Shown here in pieces: positions 18,568-28,234 of a DNA stretch of 64,000 nucleotides. Position 1 is the first letter of the stretch. Each line of letters begins with the position of its first letter. Under the pieces are notes generated by a model. That model saw only the letters and a list, made by a program, of their open reading frames with translations, had not been told where the DNA came from and made no database searches. Origin of the DNA: Aestuariispira ectoiniformans (lineage in GTDB: Bacteria > Pseudomonadota > Alphaproteobacteria > UBA8366 > Aestuariispiraceae); contig NZ_CP062788.1 in assembly GCF_025136295.1 (NCBI RefSeq), positions 3,179,588 to 3,243,587 of the forward strand. Reading direction: 5' to 3'. The translations under genes and the position numbers were made by a program.

Positions 18568-19548
18568 TCAGCCACCATTTGCCTTTATTTTCCGCCAACG
18601 GGCAACATTTCGATTATGTTCCCGCAGGGTCTTGGCGAAAGCATGACCGCCCTGTCCATCGGCCACAAAATAGAGTGCATCCGTTTCTGCAGGCTGCAAC
18701 ACCGCAGCCAAAGCCGCGCGCCCCGGATTGGCAATCGGCCCCGGCGGCAAGCCACGGATGACATAAGTATTGTAGGGATTGTCGACTTTCCAGTCCTGAC
18801 GGGTCAAAGGCCGCCCCAACTCCCCTTCTCCACCGGTCAATGCGAAGACAACCGTGGGGTCCGATTGCAGGCGCATTCCCTTGCGCAGACGGTTGATGAA
18901 GACACGAGCGATCATCGGGCGCTCGGACGCCAGGGCGGTTTCTTTCTCTACGATTGAGGCAAGCGTTACTGCCTCTTCCCAGCTTTTGAACGGCAGGTTT
19001 TCTTGCCGCGACGGCCACAGCTCCTGCCTGAGGGCAGCCATGGAATCCGTCATCCGCCGGACAAGGGCCTTGCGGTCGTCACCATAGGAGAAATGATAGG
19101 TTTCCGGCAGCAGACTGCCTTCCGCAGCAGGCGGGCCAAGCTCTCCACCGAGGGTATCTTCCCCCTGCAGCAACGCCCATACGGCAGGGCTCGTCAGACC
19201 TTCGGGGATGGTGATGCTGCGCACCACGGTCTCATTGCGAACCAGTTTGTCCAACGCACCTTCCGGGCTGATATGAGCGGCAAATTCATATTCACCCGCC
19301 TTGAGGGCGGTATGTTTCTCACTCAGGCGCGCGGCCAGAGAGAAAAGCCAGTCTTGCTCAATCACACCGGCATTTTGCAGGCTGTGCGCAATCTGGCGAA
19401 GTCCCTGCCCCGGTTTCACAAGAATACGCGTGTCTTCGGTCAGGGGGCCGGGACTGGTATAGACCTTATAGCCCCAAAAAACAGCGCCGCCAGCCGAAAG
19501 GCCGACGACGCTGATTAGAACAGCAGCAAGGATCAACAGCTTACGCAT
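18568..19548 (-). CDS. mltG: Endolytic murein transglycosylase MltG
   Basis: 326-residue membrane-anchored lytic transglycosylase that sets glycan-strand length during peptidoglycan synthesis. It has an N-terminal transmembrane helix (about 3-25), a LysM-like segment (VKPGQGLRQIAHSLQ), and the YceG domain with LASIVEKETALASERP carrying the catalytic Glu. GMRLQSDPTVVF, NTYVIRGLPPGPIANPG and the C-terminal YFVADGQGGHAFAKTLREHN also match. The ATG 19548 has AGG 8 nt upstream; a GTG two codons earlier is possible. It is downstream of fabF, as in many bacteria. Confidence 0.93.
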   Translation of the reverse strand: MRKLLILAAVLISVVGLSAGGAVFWGYKVYTSPGPLTEDTRILVKPGQGLRQIAHSLQNAGVIEQDWLFSLAARLSEKHTALKAGEYEFAAHISPEGALDKLVRNETVVRSITIPEGLTSPAVWALLQGEDTLGGELGPPAAEGSLLPETYHFSYGDDRKALVRRMTDSMAALRQELWPSRQENLPFKSWEEAVTLASIVEKETALASERPMIARVFINRLRKGMRLQSDPTVVFALTGGEGELGRPLTRQDWKVDNPYNTYVIRGLPPGPIANPGRAALAAVLQPAETDALYFVADGQGGHAFAKTLREHNRNVARWRKIKANGG

Positions 19549-19569
19549 GATCACAACCTGCTATGGCTC

Positions 19570-20832
19570 TTAGGACGGTGCACCAAGGATGATGCTCGCG
19601 TTGGTGCCGCCAAAACCGAAGGAATTGGACAGCGCATAGTTGACCTTGCGTTCCTGTGCCTCATGGGCAACCAGGTTCAGGTCACAGCTTTCCGACGGAT
19701 CGTCCAGGTTCAGGGTCGGCGGAAGTACGCCTTCCTGAATGGCCTTGATCGTGAAAATCGCCTCAACCGCACCAGCCGCACCCAGCAGATGACCGATTGC
19801 GGACTTGGTGGAGGACATGGCCAGTTTGTAGGCATGATCGCCGAACAGACGTTTTACCGCGCCCAGTTCGATCTCGTCACCCAACGGTGTGGAGGTGCCA
19901 TGCGCGTTGACATAATCAATGTCTTCCGCATTCAGCTTCGCACTGCGCAGCGCCGCCTTCATGGCCCGGAAACCGCCGGAACCATCCGATGCCGGAGCGG
20001 TCAGGTGATAGGCGTCGCCGCTCATCCCATAACCCAGAACCTCAGCGTAGATTTTTGCGCCACGCTTCTTGGCATGTTCATAATCTTCCAGAACGACAAC
20101 ACCGGCGCCCTCGCCCATGACAAAACCGTCACGGCCCTTGTCCCAGGGACGGGATGCCTTTTCAGGCGTGTCGTTATAGCCGGTGCTGAGCGCACGGGCA
20201 GCAGCAAAACCTGCCAGACCGATACGGCAGACAGCCGCTTCGGCGCCACCAGCCACCATGACGTCGGCATCGCCCAGCATGATCATACGGGCCGCATCGC
20301 CAATGGCATGGGTCCCCGTTGCACAGGCGGTAACAACCGCATGGTTCGGTCCACGGAAGCCATATTTGATGGACAGGAAGCCACTGGCGAGGTTGATCAG
20401 GTTTGCCGGAATGAAGAACGGGCTCAACCGCCGAGGACCACGTTCCTGCAAAGTGATCGTGCCTTCGGAAATGCCCGGAAGACCGCCGATACCGGAACCG
20501 ATCATCACACCGGTGCGGTCCTGGTCTTCTTCCTCTTCTGGCTTCCAACCGGAATCTTCCACCGCTTGTATCCCCGCCGCCATGGCGTAGGTGATGAAAG
20601 TATCCATCTTCTTCTGTTCTTTCCTGTCGACCCACTGGTCGACGTCGAAAGTACCGTTGGAGCCATCGCCGCGCGGCACAATGCCAGCGATGCGCGCCGG
20701 AAGATCCGACACATCAATATGTGTGATATTCGTAATACCGGACTCAGCCTTGATCAGCCGATCCCAGACATGATCGATGCCGTTCCCCAAGGGGGAGACG
20801 GACCCGATACCTGTAACTACAACGCGCCTCAT
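19570..20832 (-). CDS. fabF: Beta-ketoacyl-ACP synthase II
   Basis: 420-residue elongating condensing enzyme of type II fatty acid synthesis. The Cys-His-His triad is visible in [20 protein letters not shown] and [12 protein letters not shown]. The N-terminal [16 protein letters not shown] and C-terminal [12 protein letters not shown] glycine-rich loop match FabF. It follows acpP, with mltG downstream. Confidence 0.96.
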   Translation of the reverse strand: MRRVVVTGIGSVSPLGNGIDHVWDRLIKAESGITNITHIDVSDLPARIAGIVPRGDGSNGTFDVDQWVDRKEQKKMDTFITYAMAAGIQAVEDSGWKPEEEEDQDRTGVMIGSGIGGLPGISEGTITLQERGPRRLSPFFIPANLINLASGFLSIKYGFRGPNHAVVTACATGTHAIGDAARMIMLGDADVMVAGGAEAAVCRIGLAGFAAARALSTGYNDTPEKASRPWDKGRDGFVMGEGAGVVVLEDYEHAKKRGAKIYAEVLGYGMSGDAYHLTAPASDGSGGFRAMKAALRSAKLNAEDIDYVNAHGTSTPLGDEIELGAVKRLFGDHAYKLAMSSTKSAIGHLLGAAGAVEAIFTIKAIQEGVLPPTLNLDDPSESCDLNLVAHEAQERKVNYALSNSFGFGGTNASIILGAPS

Positions 20833-20939
20833 GCCTCTATTTTACAGCCTTGTCCGTTTTTATAAAAGCAAAGCATCAAAAGCATATGGCGCGCGATTCA
20901 CAAACCGCGCGCCTATCAAGGTGAACCCTAGGGTTAGGA

Positions 20940-21176
20940 TTAGCCCTGATTCGCTTCGATGAAGTCGATTGCGTCTTTGACGGTCTGAATTTTTTCAGCA
21001 GCATCGTCCGGGATTTCGCAACCAAACTCTTCTTCGAACGCCATGACCAGTTCGACGGTGTCGAGGCTGTCGGCGCCCAGGTCGTCGATGAAGCTGGCAG
21101 ATTCGGTTACTTTACCTTCGTCTACGCCCAGATGATCAACAACGATCTTCTTCACGCGATCTGCAACGTCGCTCAT
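20940..21176 (-). CDS. acpP: Acyl carrier protein
   Basis: 78-residue acidic four-helix carrier. The phosphopantetheine attachment serine is in [18 protein letters not shown]. It lies between fabG and fabF in the conserved fabD-fabG-acpP-fabF order. A 238-bp gap upstream suggests it also has its own promoter, as is common because ACP is needed in large amounts. Confidence 0.97.
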   Translation of the reverse strand: MSDVADRVKKIVVDHLGVDEGKVTESASFIDDLGADSLDTVELVMAFEEEFGCEIPDDAAEKIQTVKDAIDFIEANQG

Positions 21177-21303
21177 GTTTCCTCAGTCCTTATATCTTTA
21201 GGGTTACACCCAATGTTTAAAATTCTTGCTCCGAAACCTACGCTTTTCAGCGCCCACACGCCGGAGGCGTGGTTTCCTAGCATACCTGACCCAACCTGAC
21301 CAG

Positions 21304-21332
21304 ATACTAACTTATACCAGATCATAGGCCAA
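21304..21332 (-). promoter_or_regulatory. Candidate acpP promoter
   Basis: Read leftward, TTGGCC (21332-21327) and TAGTAT (21309-21304) are separated by 17 bp, about 130 nt upstream of the acpP start. A CACGCC-TCC-GGCGTG hairpin lies in the leader between them and the gene. The motif match is moderate. Confidence 0.35.
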
Positions 21333-21414
21333 AAAGCCGGGGCGTTCCTTACGCCAAATGGCTGTTTTGGTCAATCTCCGGGCACAATTTAATAGGAAGC
21401 TCCAGCTCTTCCTA

Positions 21415-22152
21415 TCAAATCATCGCCATGCCGCCGTTGACGTGCAACGTCTGTCCGGTGACATAACCGGCCTCGTCAGAAGCCAGATAGACAACGCCCG
21501 TGGCGATATCCTCGACCGAGCCCATCCGGCCGGCCGGAATGGCGGCTTTCAGCTTTTCATGCTGATCGTCGCCCAAGGCATCCGTCATGGCCGTGGCGAT
21601 GAAGCCAGGCGCCAGACAGTTTACAGTGATTCCCCGGCTTGCAACCTCCTGAGCCAAAGATTTGCTCATCCCGATGAGGCCCGCCTTGGATGCAGCATAG
21701 TTCACCTGGCCCGGATTACCGGTCACGCCAACGATGGAAGTGATGCCGATGATACGGCCCCAACGGCGTTTCATCATGCCGCGCAGCACAGCCTGGGACA
21801 GTTTGAAAGCGGCCTTCAGGTTGACTTCCAGAACCGCGTCCCAGTCTTCATCCTTCAGACGCATTGCCAGGTTATCGCGGGTCAGACCGGCGTTATTGAC
21901 CAGAATATCAACCTGGCCCATGGCCTCTTCCGCAGCCTTCGGCAGATTGGCGACCGATTCCGGATCCGACAGGTTTGCCGGCACCACATGCGCGCGTTCG
22001 CCAAGTTCCGCCGCCAGTTTTTCCAACGGCTCAACGCGGGTACCAGACAGCGCAACGGTCGCGCCCTGGGCATGCAGGGCCTTTGCAATGGCGCCACCGA
22101 TGCCACCGGATGCGCCCGTGACCAATGCGCATTTACCAGTCAGGTCAAACAT
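21415..22152 (-). CDS. fabG: 3-oxoacyl-ACP reductase
   Basis: 245-residue NADPH-dependent SDR of fatty acid elongation. ALVTGASGGIGGAIA, NNAGLTRDNLAMRL, the Ser-Tyr-Lys triad (TSIVGVTGNPGQVNYAASKAG) and the C-terminal GGMAMI are all present. It lies between fabD and acpP. Confidence 0.95.
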   Translation of the reverse strand: MFDLTGKCALVTGASGGIGGAIAKALHAQGATVALSGTRVEPLEKLAAELGERAHVVPANLSDPESVANLPKAAEEAMGQVDILVNNAGLTRDNLAMRLKDEDWDAVLEVNLKAAFKLSQAVLRGMMKRRWGRIIGITSIVGVTGNPGQVNYAASKAGLIGMSKSLAQEVASRGITVNCLAPGFIATAMTDALGDDQHEKLKAAIPAGRMGSVEDIATGVVYLASDEAGYVTGQTLHVNGGMAMI

Positions 22153-22189
22153 AATTCTCTCCCTTATGGGTTCGCTTCGGGATTAATTT

Positions 22190-23131
22190 TTAAAGGCTGG
22201 ACAGGAAAGCTTCTACATCCGCCGGGGTATTGACGGCAACGCCGGTCATATCCCGCGAAATACGGCGGACCAGGCCGGTCAGCACCTTGCCGGAACCGAC
22301 TTCCACCAATGTGTCCACATCCTGGGACTTCATATAAAGAACACTCTCGCGCCAACGCACGCGACCGCAGACCTGCTCCACCAGAAGCTCGCGGATGCGG
22401 GTCGGGTCAACCACCTTTTCGGCAACCACATTGGCGACCAGCGGAACCGACGGTGCGTTGATGGTCGCGTTGGCCAGCGCCTCTTCCATAGCCTCCGCAG
22501 CGGGCTGCATCAGGGCACAATGGAAAGGTGCGGATACCGGCAGCAAAACCGCGCGTTTCGCGCCTTTGCCTTTGGCAATCTCAACAGCACGCTCGATCGC
22601 AGCCTTGGCACCGGACAGGACAACCTGACCATCAGCGTTGTCATTGGCAGCCGCGCAGACTTCTCCCTGTGCGGCTTCCTCGGCAACGGCTTCGGCGTCT
22701 TCAAGGCTCAACCCCAGAACAGCGGCCATGGCGCCCTCACCCACCGGAACCGCCTTCTGCATGGACCGGCCACGCAGTTTCAGCAGACGGGCGGCATCAC
22801 AGATCGACAACGCCTTGGCCGCCGCCAAAGCGGAATACTCACCCAGTGAATGACCGGCCACGAGGCTTGCCATATCGGACAATGACTTGCCGCTCTCGCT
22901 TTCCAGGACACGCATGGCCGCCAGACTGACCGCCATCAGGGCGGGCTGTGCATTTTCAGTCAGCGTGAGGTCACCTTCCGGACCTTCAGCCATCAGTTTC
23001 GACAGGTTCTGTTTCAGCGCCTCATCGACTTCTTCAAAGACTTCACGGGCGACCGGAAAAGCCTCGGCCAATTCCTGTCCCATGCCAACAGCCTGGGATC
23101 CCTGGCCGGGAAACACGAATGCGCGCGCCAT
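22190..23131 (-). CDS. fabD: Malonyl-CoA:ACP transacylase
   Basis: 313-residue enzyme loading malonyl onto ACP. The FPGQGSQAVGMG N-terminus, the nucleophile in VAGHSLGEYSAL, the PVSAPFHCALM histidine motif and VEVGSGKVLTGL are conserved. It is the first gene of the fab cluster in this window. Confidence 0.95.
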   Translation of the reverse strand: MARAFVFPGQGSQAVGMGQELAEAFPVAREVFEEVDEALKQNLSKLMAEGPEGDLTLTENAQPALMAVSLAAMRVLESESGKSLSDMASLVAGHSLGEYSALAAAKALSICDAARLLKLRGRSMQKAVPVGEGAMAAVLGLSLEDAEAVAEEAAQGEVCAAANDNADGQVVLSGAKAAIERAVEIAKGKGAKRAVLLPVSAPFHCALMQPAAEAMEEALANATINAPSVPLVANVVAEKVVDPTRIRELLVEQVCGRVRWRESVLYMKSQDVDTLVEVGSGKVLTGLVRRISRDMTGVAVNTPADVEAFLSSL

Positions 23132-23282
23132 GATATTACCCCTTAAGATTTCTATTCCTTATTCCGGCCCCTCGACAGTTTGGCCGGTTATGAGGCAAGA
23201 GATAGCGGCTCACTTCCTCAAGTCAAGAACGGAGCTTTCATCTCTTAATATCGAACCCTTTCCGGCTCAGCCGGATCGCCCA

Positions 23283-24656
23283 TTATCGCCCCTTCACAAC
23301 CGTTGTGAAGTTGAGAACGGAAACCCCATATCTTTCAAGGTTTTGCAGTTCCTTTTTGGATTGCTGTCTCGCCCCGGAAACAAGGGCCGTGATCTCATCG
23401 GACGCTTTTTTGTAGGCTGCGGCCCGAATGCGATAGTCCAATTGATCCTGCCGGAAACGCGGCAGGCGTATGTCGAGACGGATCGATTCGCCGGGGGCAA
23501 CAACCTGTTGAATGCTTTTCCCGCGCTCATCTCGCCCGCGAAAACGCGTGTAATCCATTTCCGGCTCGACAGCCAGCCAGAGATAACGCGTGTCTCCCGC
23601 TTTATTCTGAAGCTCGAAATAAATCCGGCAGGGGATGTTTCCGGTAACGGTCAGGTCACCATCCTGGGCCGCCTGCCCAAGCGGTTCTACCTTTGTATTT
23701 GTATCGCGGAATCGAAGTCCCGCACATTTTCCGCCATCCGCCGGGAACTCTCCCACCACGCTCAGCGCCAGATTATCAGGCAGGTCTTCACCGGCGAAAC
23801 GATAGTCCCGATAGATTTTCGCAAGGGCGGGCCATTGTGCATTCGACAGGGCATGATCGAGGCTGACCAGACGGCCATCATCGCGCAGGGTTTCCCATTC
23901 CTGGGGACCGTCCTGCCAAAGCATGAATCCGCCGGCTGCCAGACCGGCCAGCACGACAAGCGCAGAACCGCCCAGAAAACGGGCGAAAAAGCGACGCGAC
24001 TTGGCCGTTTCTTGCGTGTTATCCGGACGACCTGCCTTTTTCTTCGGTATTTCTTTCGGTGGCTCCGCAGGTGCCAGAATTTCCGCCTGAGGTACGGACG
24101 TCCGAACGGTTTTTTCCGTCCCCTGCAGGAGAGCAATGGCGTCATCAATAGATGAGACCTTACTGACCGCCCTATCGTCCTGTGGGCCGTCATCACCTTC
24201 TGGCAAGAGAATCGTCAGAGCCTGCCCAGCGGCCAATGCTTCATCAATGATCGACTGTGCGGAAGCCAGCTTTTCGGGAATATGGCCCACCGCCTCAACG
24301 CTCAAATCCCGCGCATTGACCTGCCCGGTTGCGAGGATAATCCCGTCTGCATCTTCATTCTGTTGGGCAAGCCGTCCTTCGCCTTCCAGCCAATGGGCCA
24401 GATAAACCCCCAATTGCCAGCTATTGCCATTGGTAATCGGACGAGACACATCCAGGCGGTAAACCCGGTTTCCGGTCAGACGTTCAATTACACCGGTAGG
24501 TTTTCGGACGAAGGCGTCATAGCCTTTTGAGATCGGCAGGGACTGGGTGGTGCCATTCAGGCAAACAACAGACCGGATATCCGGGTCTTCTTCCACCAGG
24601 CTTTGAATTTCCGACGGCCCATCGGTCGTCGCGATAAAGACACGCAGACGGTTCAC
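23283..24656 (-). CDS. Bitopic membrane protein with degenerate Lon/S16-like domain
   Basis: 457 residues, family not recognised. Residues 1-160 resemble the Lon (S16) proteolytic fold: GNSWQLGVYLA (S79 at the position of the Lon serine) and then ILATGQVNARDLSVEAVGHI-PEKLASA, which parallels Lon TGEITLRG...GGLKEKLLAA. At the catalytic Lys position there is P127, with K129 two residues later, so the domain is probably inactive or altered. A linker rich in Pro/Lys leads to one transmembrane helix (about 224-247). A ~210-residue C-terminal domain beyond it is probably periplasmic. The GTG start overlaps the upstream gene's stop (GTGA). It is last in the leftward five-gene operon. The Lon resemblance is my reading of motifs, not a search result. 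Confidence 0.6.
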   Translation of the reverse strand: MNRLRVFIATTDGPSEIQSLVEEDPDIRSVVCLNGTTQSLPISKGYDAFVRKPTGVIERLTGNRVYRLDVSRPITNGNSWQLGVYLAHWLEGEGRLAQQNEDADGIILATGQVNARDLSVEAVGHIPEKLASAQSIIDEALAAGQALTILLPEGDDGPQDDRAVSKVSSIDDAIALLQGTEKTVRTSVPQAEILAPAEPPKEIPKKKAGRPDNTQETAKSRRFFARFLGGSALVVLAGLAAGGFMLWQDGPQEWETLRDDGRLVSLDHALSNAQWPALAKIYRDYRFAGEDLPDNLALSVVGEFPADGGKCAGLRFRDTNTKVEPLGQAAQDGDLTVTGNIPCRIYFELQNKAGDTRYLWLAVEPEMDYTRFRGRDERGKSIQQVVAPGESIRLDIRLPRFRQDQLDYRIRAAAYKKASDEITALVSGARQQSKKELQNLERYGVSVLNFTTVVKGR

Positions 24657-25222
24657 AGCAGGTAAAGCTCCGTCTTCACGTCACGCAACGCCTGTACAAT
24701 GGCGGAATCGGACGCTTCCAACATCTGGGCCGTGCCGCCATCAATTTCCGGCAACGGCAGTTTCAGGTAACTACCGTCCTCTCCTTTCACCATAAGGGCC
24801 ACCGGCAGGTCTTCCACATGATCATCCAGCATCAGGATGACATAGACCTGATCGGCATCGGCGCGGGATTCCTTCAGCTTTATTCTAAAGCCATCACCTT
24901 CCCGTTCATTGACCGTGCCGGAACTGGCGGCGGCCACCCGTGGAAACTGATAGACCACATTCTTGCTGAGCAACCGCTCCAGTGCATCCTGCAGTTTCGG
25001 GTCCCGTGCCAGCGCACGGCGCTGATCGTGATCCAGATCCGCCAAAGGGTCGGTCGCATAGCGATAGATATCGGCAAAAGTCAGGGCAACATCGCGCCCG
25101 TCGTCCTGCATGGCTCGCGTCAGACCATCATAATGACTGAGCATTTCAAAGGCCTTTTCGGCCGCCTCCCGTCCTGCGGGGCTCAGGTCTTTCCAGTTTG
25201 GATCGCTACCGGACATCGTCAT
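24653..25222 (-). CDS. Hypothetical soluble protein of the envelope-cluster operon
   Basis: 189 residues, no signal peptide or transmembrane helix, not recognised. It is acidic with a helical N-terminal half (PAGREAAEKAFEMLSHYDGLTRAMQDD) and a beta-rich C-terminal half (QVYVILMLDDHVEDLPVALMVKG). The start ATG 25222 overlaps the stop of the gene upstream (ATGA) and has GGAGAA nearby; ATG 25216 is the alternative. Tight overlap on both sides suggests its product works in fixed ratio with its neighbours, probably in the cytoplasm beneath the membrane protein encoded next. Confidence 0.7.
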   Translation of the reverse strand: MTMSGSDPNWKDLSPAGREAAEKAFEMLSHYDGLTRAMQDDGRDVALTFADIYRYATDPLADLDHDQRRALARDPKLQDALERLLSKNVVYQFPRVAAASSGTVNEREGDGFRIKLKESRADADQVYVILMLDDHVEDLPVALMVKGEDGSYLKLPLPEIDGGTAQMLEASDSAIVQALRDVKTELYLL

Positions 25223-26697
25223 ACCGGTTCTCCATAAATCGTCATGAACTGTTTTGAGAAGACCGGGCGATCCGCCTCGAAAGCGGCTTCCAGATCGCCA
25301 TGACTGTTCAGCATCTCAAGCAATTGTACCACCCGGTCGTTTATCGGCGTCAGGCAATCAGGCGCCAGGTCGAATGCCTCGGCAATCTCCGACTGGTCGA
25401 GTCCCTCTTCCTGAAACCCTTGCCGGGATATGCTATGAAAGGCCTTGCGAGCTTTTCCCATGGTCGCGAAATCAACCACGCCGTCTTCCTCCGCCTCGGC
25501 CCGGCGTAAAACATAAACACAGGCCAACAAAAGCTTTGTCAGATACGTCTGGACCTTCATCACAGCCGCAACCCGGTCCTGATAGGTCTCAGGGGCCGCC
25601 TCCTCGATCAGCGCCAGCAGTTTATCCGCCAGCACCTTGTTGCGCAGGGCCTGGGACAGACGCGCCTGTCCACGTCCGAAAACCTCGCTGCGCAGGTAAG
25701 ACAGGGTCCAGCGGGCAATCTCAGTATAGCGCGGCAGGACATAGGCCAGAAGCTCCGTCTCGCGCTTGTTCAGGAATTTAACTGCATCCATCGGCGGTTC
25801 CGCCAGCCGTTCCAACAGGCTCGTCTCTTCGTTCAACACCAGATCGGCCAGTTGTTGCACGCTGTCAGGGTCGATCTCACCTGCCTCGCGGTCACTGCCG
25901 ATCACACCGGTATAACCTGCCTTGCTGGACTGCATTCCCAGGTCGACCGCCTGTACAAAGCGGATGAAGGCATCAAAAGCGGTCGGGAAACCGGTAAAAT
26001 TGCCGCCCTCCTCCCCGTCGAGGCCCGACATCTCCAGCCAGAATTCCAGGATGCAGGTATCGTCGATGTCACCGGCAGTGAAGCCCGGGCCGAAACGCGC
26101 CTCAAGATAGCCACCAACCTGGCGAAACTTCTTCTGTTCCTGCACGCTGGGCAGGTGATCATCCAGGAAATGATAAACCTGTTTGGCCAGTTCCTTGGCC
26201 GTGGCGGAAACATCTTTGTCCGTTGCATCCTTTGTCGTGATCCCGGCAAAGGCCTCGTCGCAGCGCTCATAGCCAAGTGCCGAGACCAGAAAATCCATCA
26301 ACACGGTCAGGAAGGGCATGCGCCCGTATTTCACCGCAAATGAACCACCTGGATAAGTTAGTTCAACGGCATCGCCGCTGATCGACAGCCCCTCCGGGGC
26401 AGCGGCTTCATAAAGGCCCAGGGTGTCGCGGAAATTGCCGGGAGTTGCGGGGATCACCGCCCAGAACAAGTTCTCATAACGTCGCCGCCGGTCCAACAGG
26501 CCCGCGGCACGGACGAAATGACAAAGTTCCAACAGGGGTTTGGCGTAGATACGGCAGGCGACCACTTTCGCCAGTTCACGACAGTCGCGGTCGCGGAATC
26601 TCGGCTGGCCGTCGAAATCCTGATCAGCGATCGACCGGAAAATTTCCTTCAGGCCCGAGCTGATTCCGGCCTCGATAATAAAGCGGTCCATAGACAT
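25219..26697 (-). CDS. Hypothetical ~490-residue soluble helical protein
   Basis: About 492 residues, no signal peptide or clear transmembrane segment, not recognised. It is mostly predicted helical, with an N-terminal ISSGLKEIFRSIAD, a cysteine-containing YAKPLLELCHFVRAAGLLDRR region and a long helical second half (residues 300-480). ATG 26697 is used here. GTG 26706 with GGGGAATTA in front is equally good; the longer frame to 26811 lacks support. It is third in the leftward operon, with a 164-nt gap after the lytic transglycosylase gene and a 4-nt overlap with the next gene. It could be a cytosolic platform component, but that is a guess. Confidence 0.65.
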   Translation of the reverse strand: MSMDRFIIEAGISSGLKEIFRSIADQDFDGQPRFRDRDCRELAKVVACRIYAKPLLELCHFVRAAGLLDRRRRYENLFWAVIPATPGNFRDTLGLYEAAAPEGLSISGDAVELTYPGGSFAVKYGRMPFLTVLMDFLVSALGYERCDEAFAGITTKDATDKDVSATAKELAKQVYHFLDDHLPSVQEQKKFRQVGGYLEARFGPGFTAGDIDDTCILEFWLEMSGLDGEEGGNFTGFPTAFDAFIRFVQAVDLGMQSSKAGYTGVIGSDREAGEIDPDSVQQLADLVLNEETSLLERLAEPPMDAVKFLNKRETELLAYVLPRYTEIARWTLSYLRSEVFGRGQARLSQALRNKVLADKLLALIEEAAPETYQDRVAAVMKVQTYLTKLLLACVYVLRRAEAEEDGVVDFATMGKARKAFHSISRQGFQEEGLDQSEIAEAFDLAPDCLTPINDRVVQLLEMLNSHGDLEAAFEADRPVFSKQFMTIYGEPV

Positions 26698-26861
26698 ATC
26701 CGGCACTAATTCCCCACTTGCCCCAAGACGAACCGGCCGGGTTACCAAGCAGACAAACAAAAAGGTTAACGGCCGATGGGCGGCATGTTGCCACAACGCC
26801 CCCGACCGCAAAACCCTTTAACACCGCATGCTTATGCTTTTCCGCCTTGCCTGTTATCGCC

Positions 26862-27755
26862 TTACATAAAGCGGTCCGCCCCGCCCGTTACCGGGTTCAA
26901 ACGGCGATTGCTGCGCCTCAGGCTGTTGCGGAACCGTTCCCGCAGGCCTGGCCGGGCAAAGGGCTGGTAGACATCCGCCTGCCCGGCCCTGTCGTTATCC
27001 GCGACATTATAATCGTCCGCTGTGGCCTTGCCTGCCAGAATACGGTCGGCGGCATCCAGATATTCCCGCCAGTTCCGGTCTGCATGGGGTTCTTCCAGCA
27101 ACCAGTAGGCATCCGGATTGTCATAGACCGACAAGGCCGGTCCACGGCTTTCGGATTCGACCACTTTCAGGTCAGGCTTTGCATCGGCCAAAGCAAGAAC
27201 CACCCGGGAACGTTCGAACTGCCGCCAGTGCCCCATAACCTTGGCAACATATTTGCGGGTATAACTGTGCGGGATTGCCCGGGCGCCCTTGCCCCCCTTC
27301 AGCGTTCCGCCATTGTAATGGGAGAGCGCAAGTTCCCACCGGCGACCATACTGGTGATACAGACGGTCGAGATACTCCACACCGAGGCGGATATTCACCC
27401 GTGGGTCCCACAGGCGGTCCGCCCGCACCCGGAATTCCCCCCAGGCGGTTGCAGGCATGATCTGCATCACGCCACGCGCACCAGCCCCGCTTTCCGCCCC
27501 GGCCCTGAAATTGGATTCAACCCGCGCCACCGCCAGCGCCAGTGCCGCCGGAACGGTGCCATTTGCATTGGCCTCCTGAATGACCATGCGCTGAATGGCC
27601 TCGCGGCTATAGCCCCGGTCGGCACGGGCCGCCTGTGCGTCCCCCGCCATGGAAAGCAACGCTGCCATCGTCACGGAGAAAACCGCGACACAGGTAAACA
27701 AGACAAAGAAAAGCCGTGCGAGGAAGCGGTCGGATTGTATTTGAGGCAAGGTCAT
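26862..27755 (-). CDS. Lytic transglycosylase, SLT domain
   Basis: 297 residues. An N-terminal hydrophobic stretch (about 14-38, ending AQAARA) acts as signal or anchor. An SLT/goose-lysozyme-like domain (about 50-170) follows: the catalytic Glu in ARVESNFRAGAESGAGARGVMQ, MPATAWGE, NIRLGVEYLDRLYHQYG and ALSHYNGG. The remaining ~120 residues are polar and unrecognised. It cleaves peptidoglycan in the periplasm. GGAGGACGCAAA precedes the ATG, which overlaps the stop of the ExbD-like gene (ATGA). Such enzymes often accompany envelope-spanning machines to open the wall, which fits this cluster. Confidence 0.85.
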   Translation of the reverse strand: MTLPQIQSDRFLARLFFVLFTCVAVFSVTMAALLSMAGDAQAARADRGYSREAIQRMVIQEANANGTVPAALALAVARVESNFRAGAESGAGARGVMQIMPATAWGEFRVRADRLWDPRVNIRLGVEYLDRLYHQYGRRWELALSHYNGGTLKGGKGARAIPHSYTRKYVAKVMGHWRQFERSRVVLALADAKPDLKVVESESRGPALSVYDNPDAYWLLEEPHADRNWREYLDAADRILAGKATADDYNVADNDRAGQADVYQPFARPGLRERFRNSLRRSNRRLNPVTGGADRFM

Positions 27756-28234
27756 TTTGCGTCCTCCTTATGCTGGGAATTGGGGGAAAGCATCACCTGA
27801 GGGGCCTGTTCCAGAGCCTTCATCCAGCGTTGATCAAGGGTCGAAACCACCAGATCCTTCCGGTTGAAGCGTCCGCGTATATCAATGGCTTGAGAGAGAG
27901 GTAGATTCGGGGGAACGGCCAGGATCACCCGGCCTTCTGGCGCAAGGCCCGCAATATCCACCGGTTTCATATCGGGGGAAAAGAAACTGTCCTTATAATA
28001 GATGACGACCTGGTCATCAGCGCCAAGCTCGGTCGTTGCCTCACTCGGAGCTGTGGCTGCATTTGCCATCAGGTCCGCCGCGACAACGGATTTTGCCTTC
28101 TCCGCGCTTTCCGGTTGTCCCGCCCCCATGGACACCATGGTCAGAACCATGATTGCGAAAAAGCCCATGGCAAGCGCCAGGGCAATTTCCGTCATTGCAC
28201 TTTCTGCTGTTGCGCTTTGGGACACATGCTCCAT
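27752..28234 (-). CDS. Small bitopic protein resembling ExbD/MotB
   Basis: 160 residues with a short cytoplasmic N-terminus and a single transmembrane helix (about 14-36). An acidic residue, E16, stands at the helix start (AMTEIALALAMGFFAIMVL), where ExbD/TolR/MotB carry their proton-binding Asp. The periplasmic part (about 70-140) has alternating strands and helices (DDQVVIYYKDSFFSPDM ... GRVILAVPPNLPLSQA) like ExbD. No peptidoglycan-binding domain is present. I chose ATG 28234, with AGAGG 8 nt upstream; GTG 28243 and ATG 28240 are alternatives. It heads the leftward operon. The proton-channel role is inference; a plain membrane anchor is the alternative. Confidence 0.55.
   Translation of the reverse strand: MEHVSQSATAESAMTEIALALAMGFFAIMVLTMVSMGAGQPESAEKAKSVVAADLMANAATAPSEATTELGADDQVVIYYKDSFFSPDMKPVDIAGLAPEGRVILAVPPNLPLSQAIDIRGRFNRKDLVVSTLDQRWMKALEQAPQVMLSPNSQHKEDAK

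Noticed and set aside
22887-24155. 422-residue rightward frame across fabD and the Lon-like gene
   Set aside because: Antisense to fabD and the Lon-like gene, no ribosome binding site, no recognisable domain.
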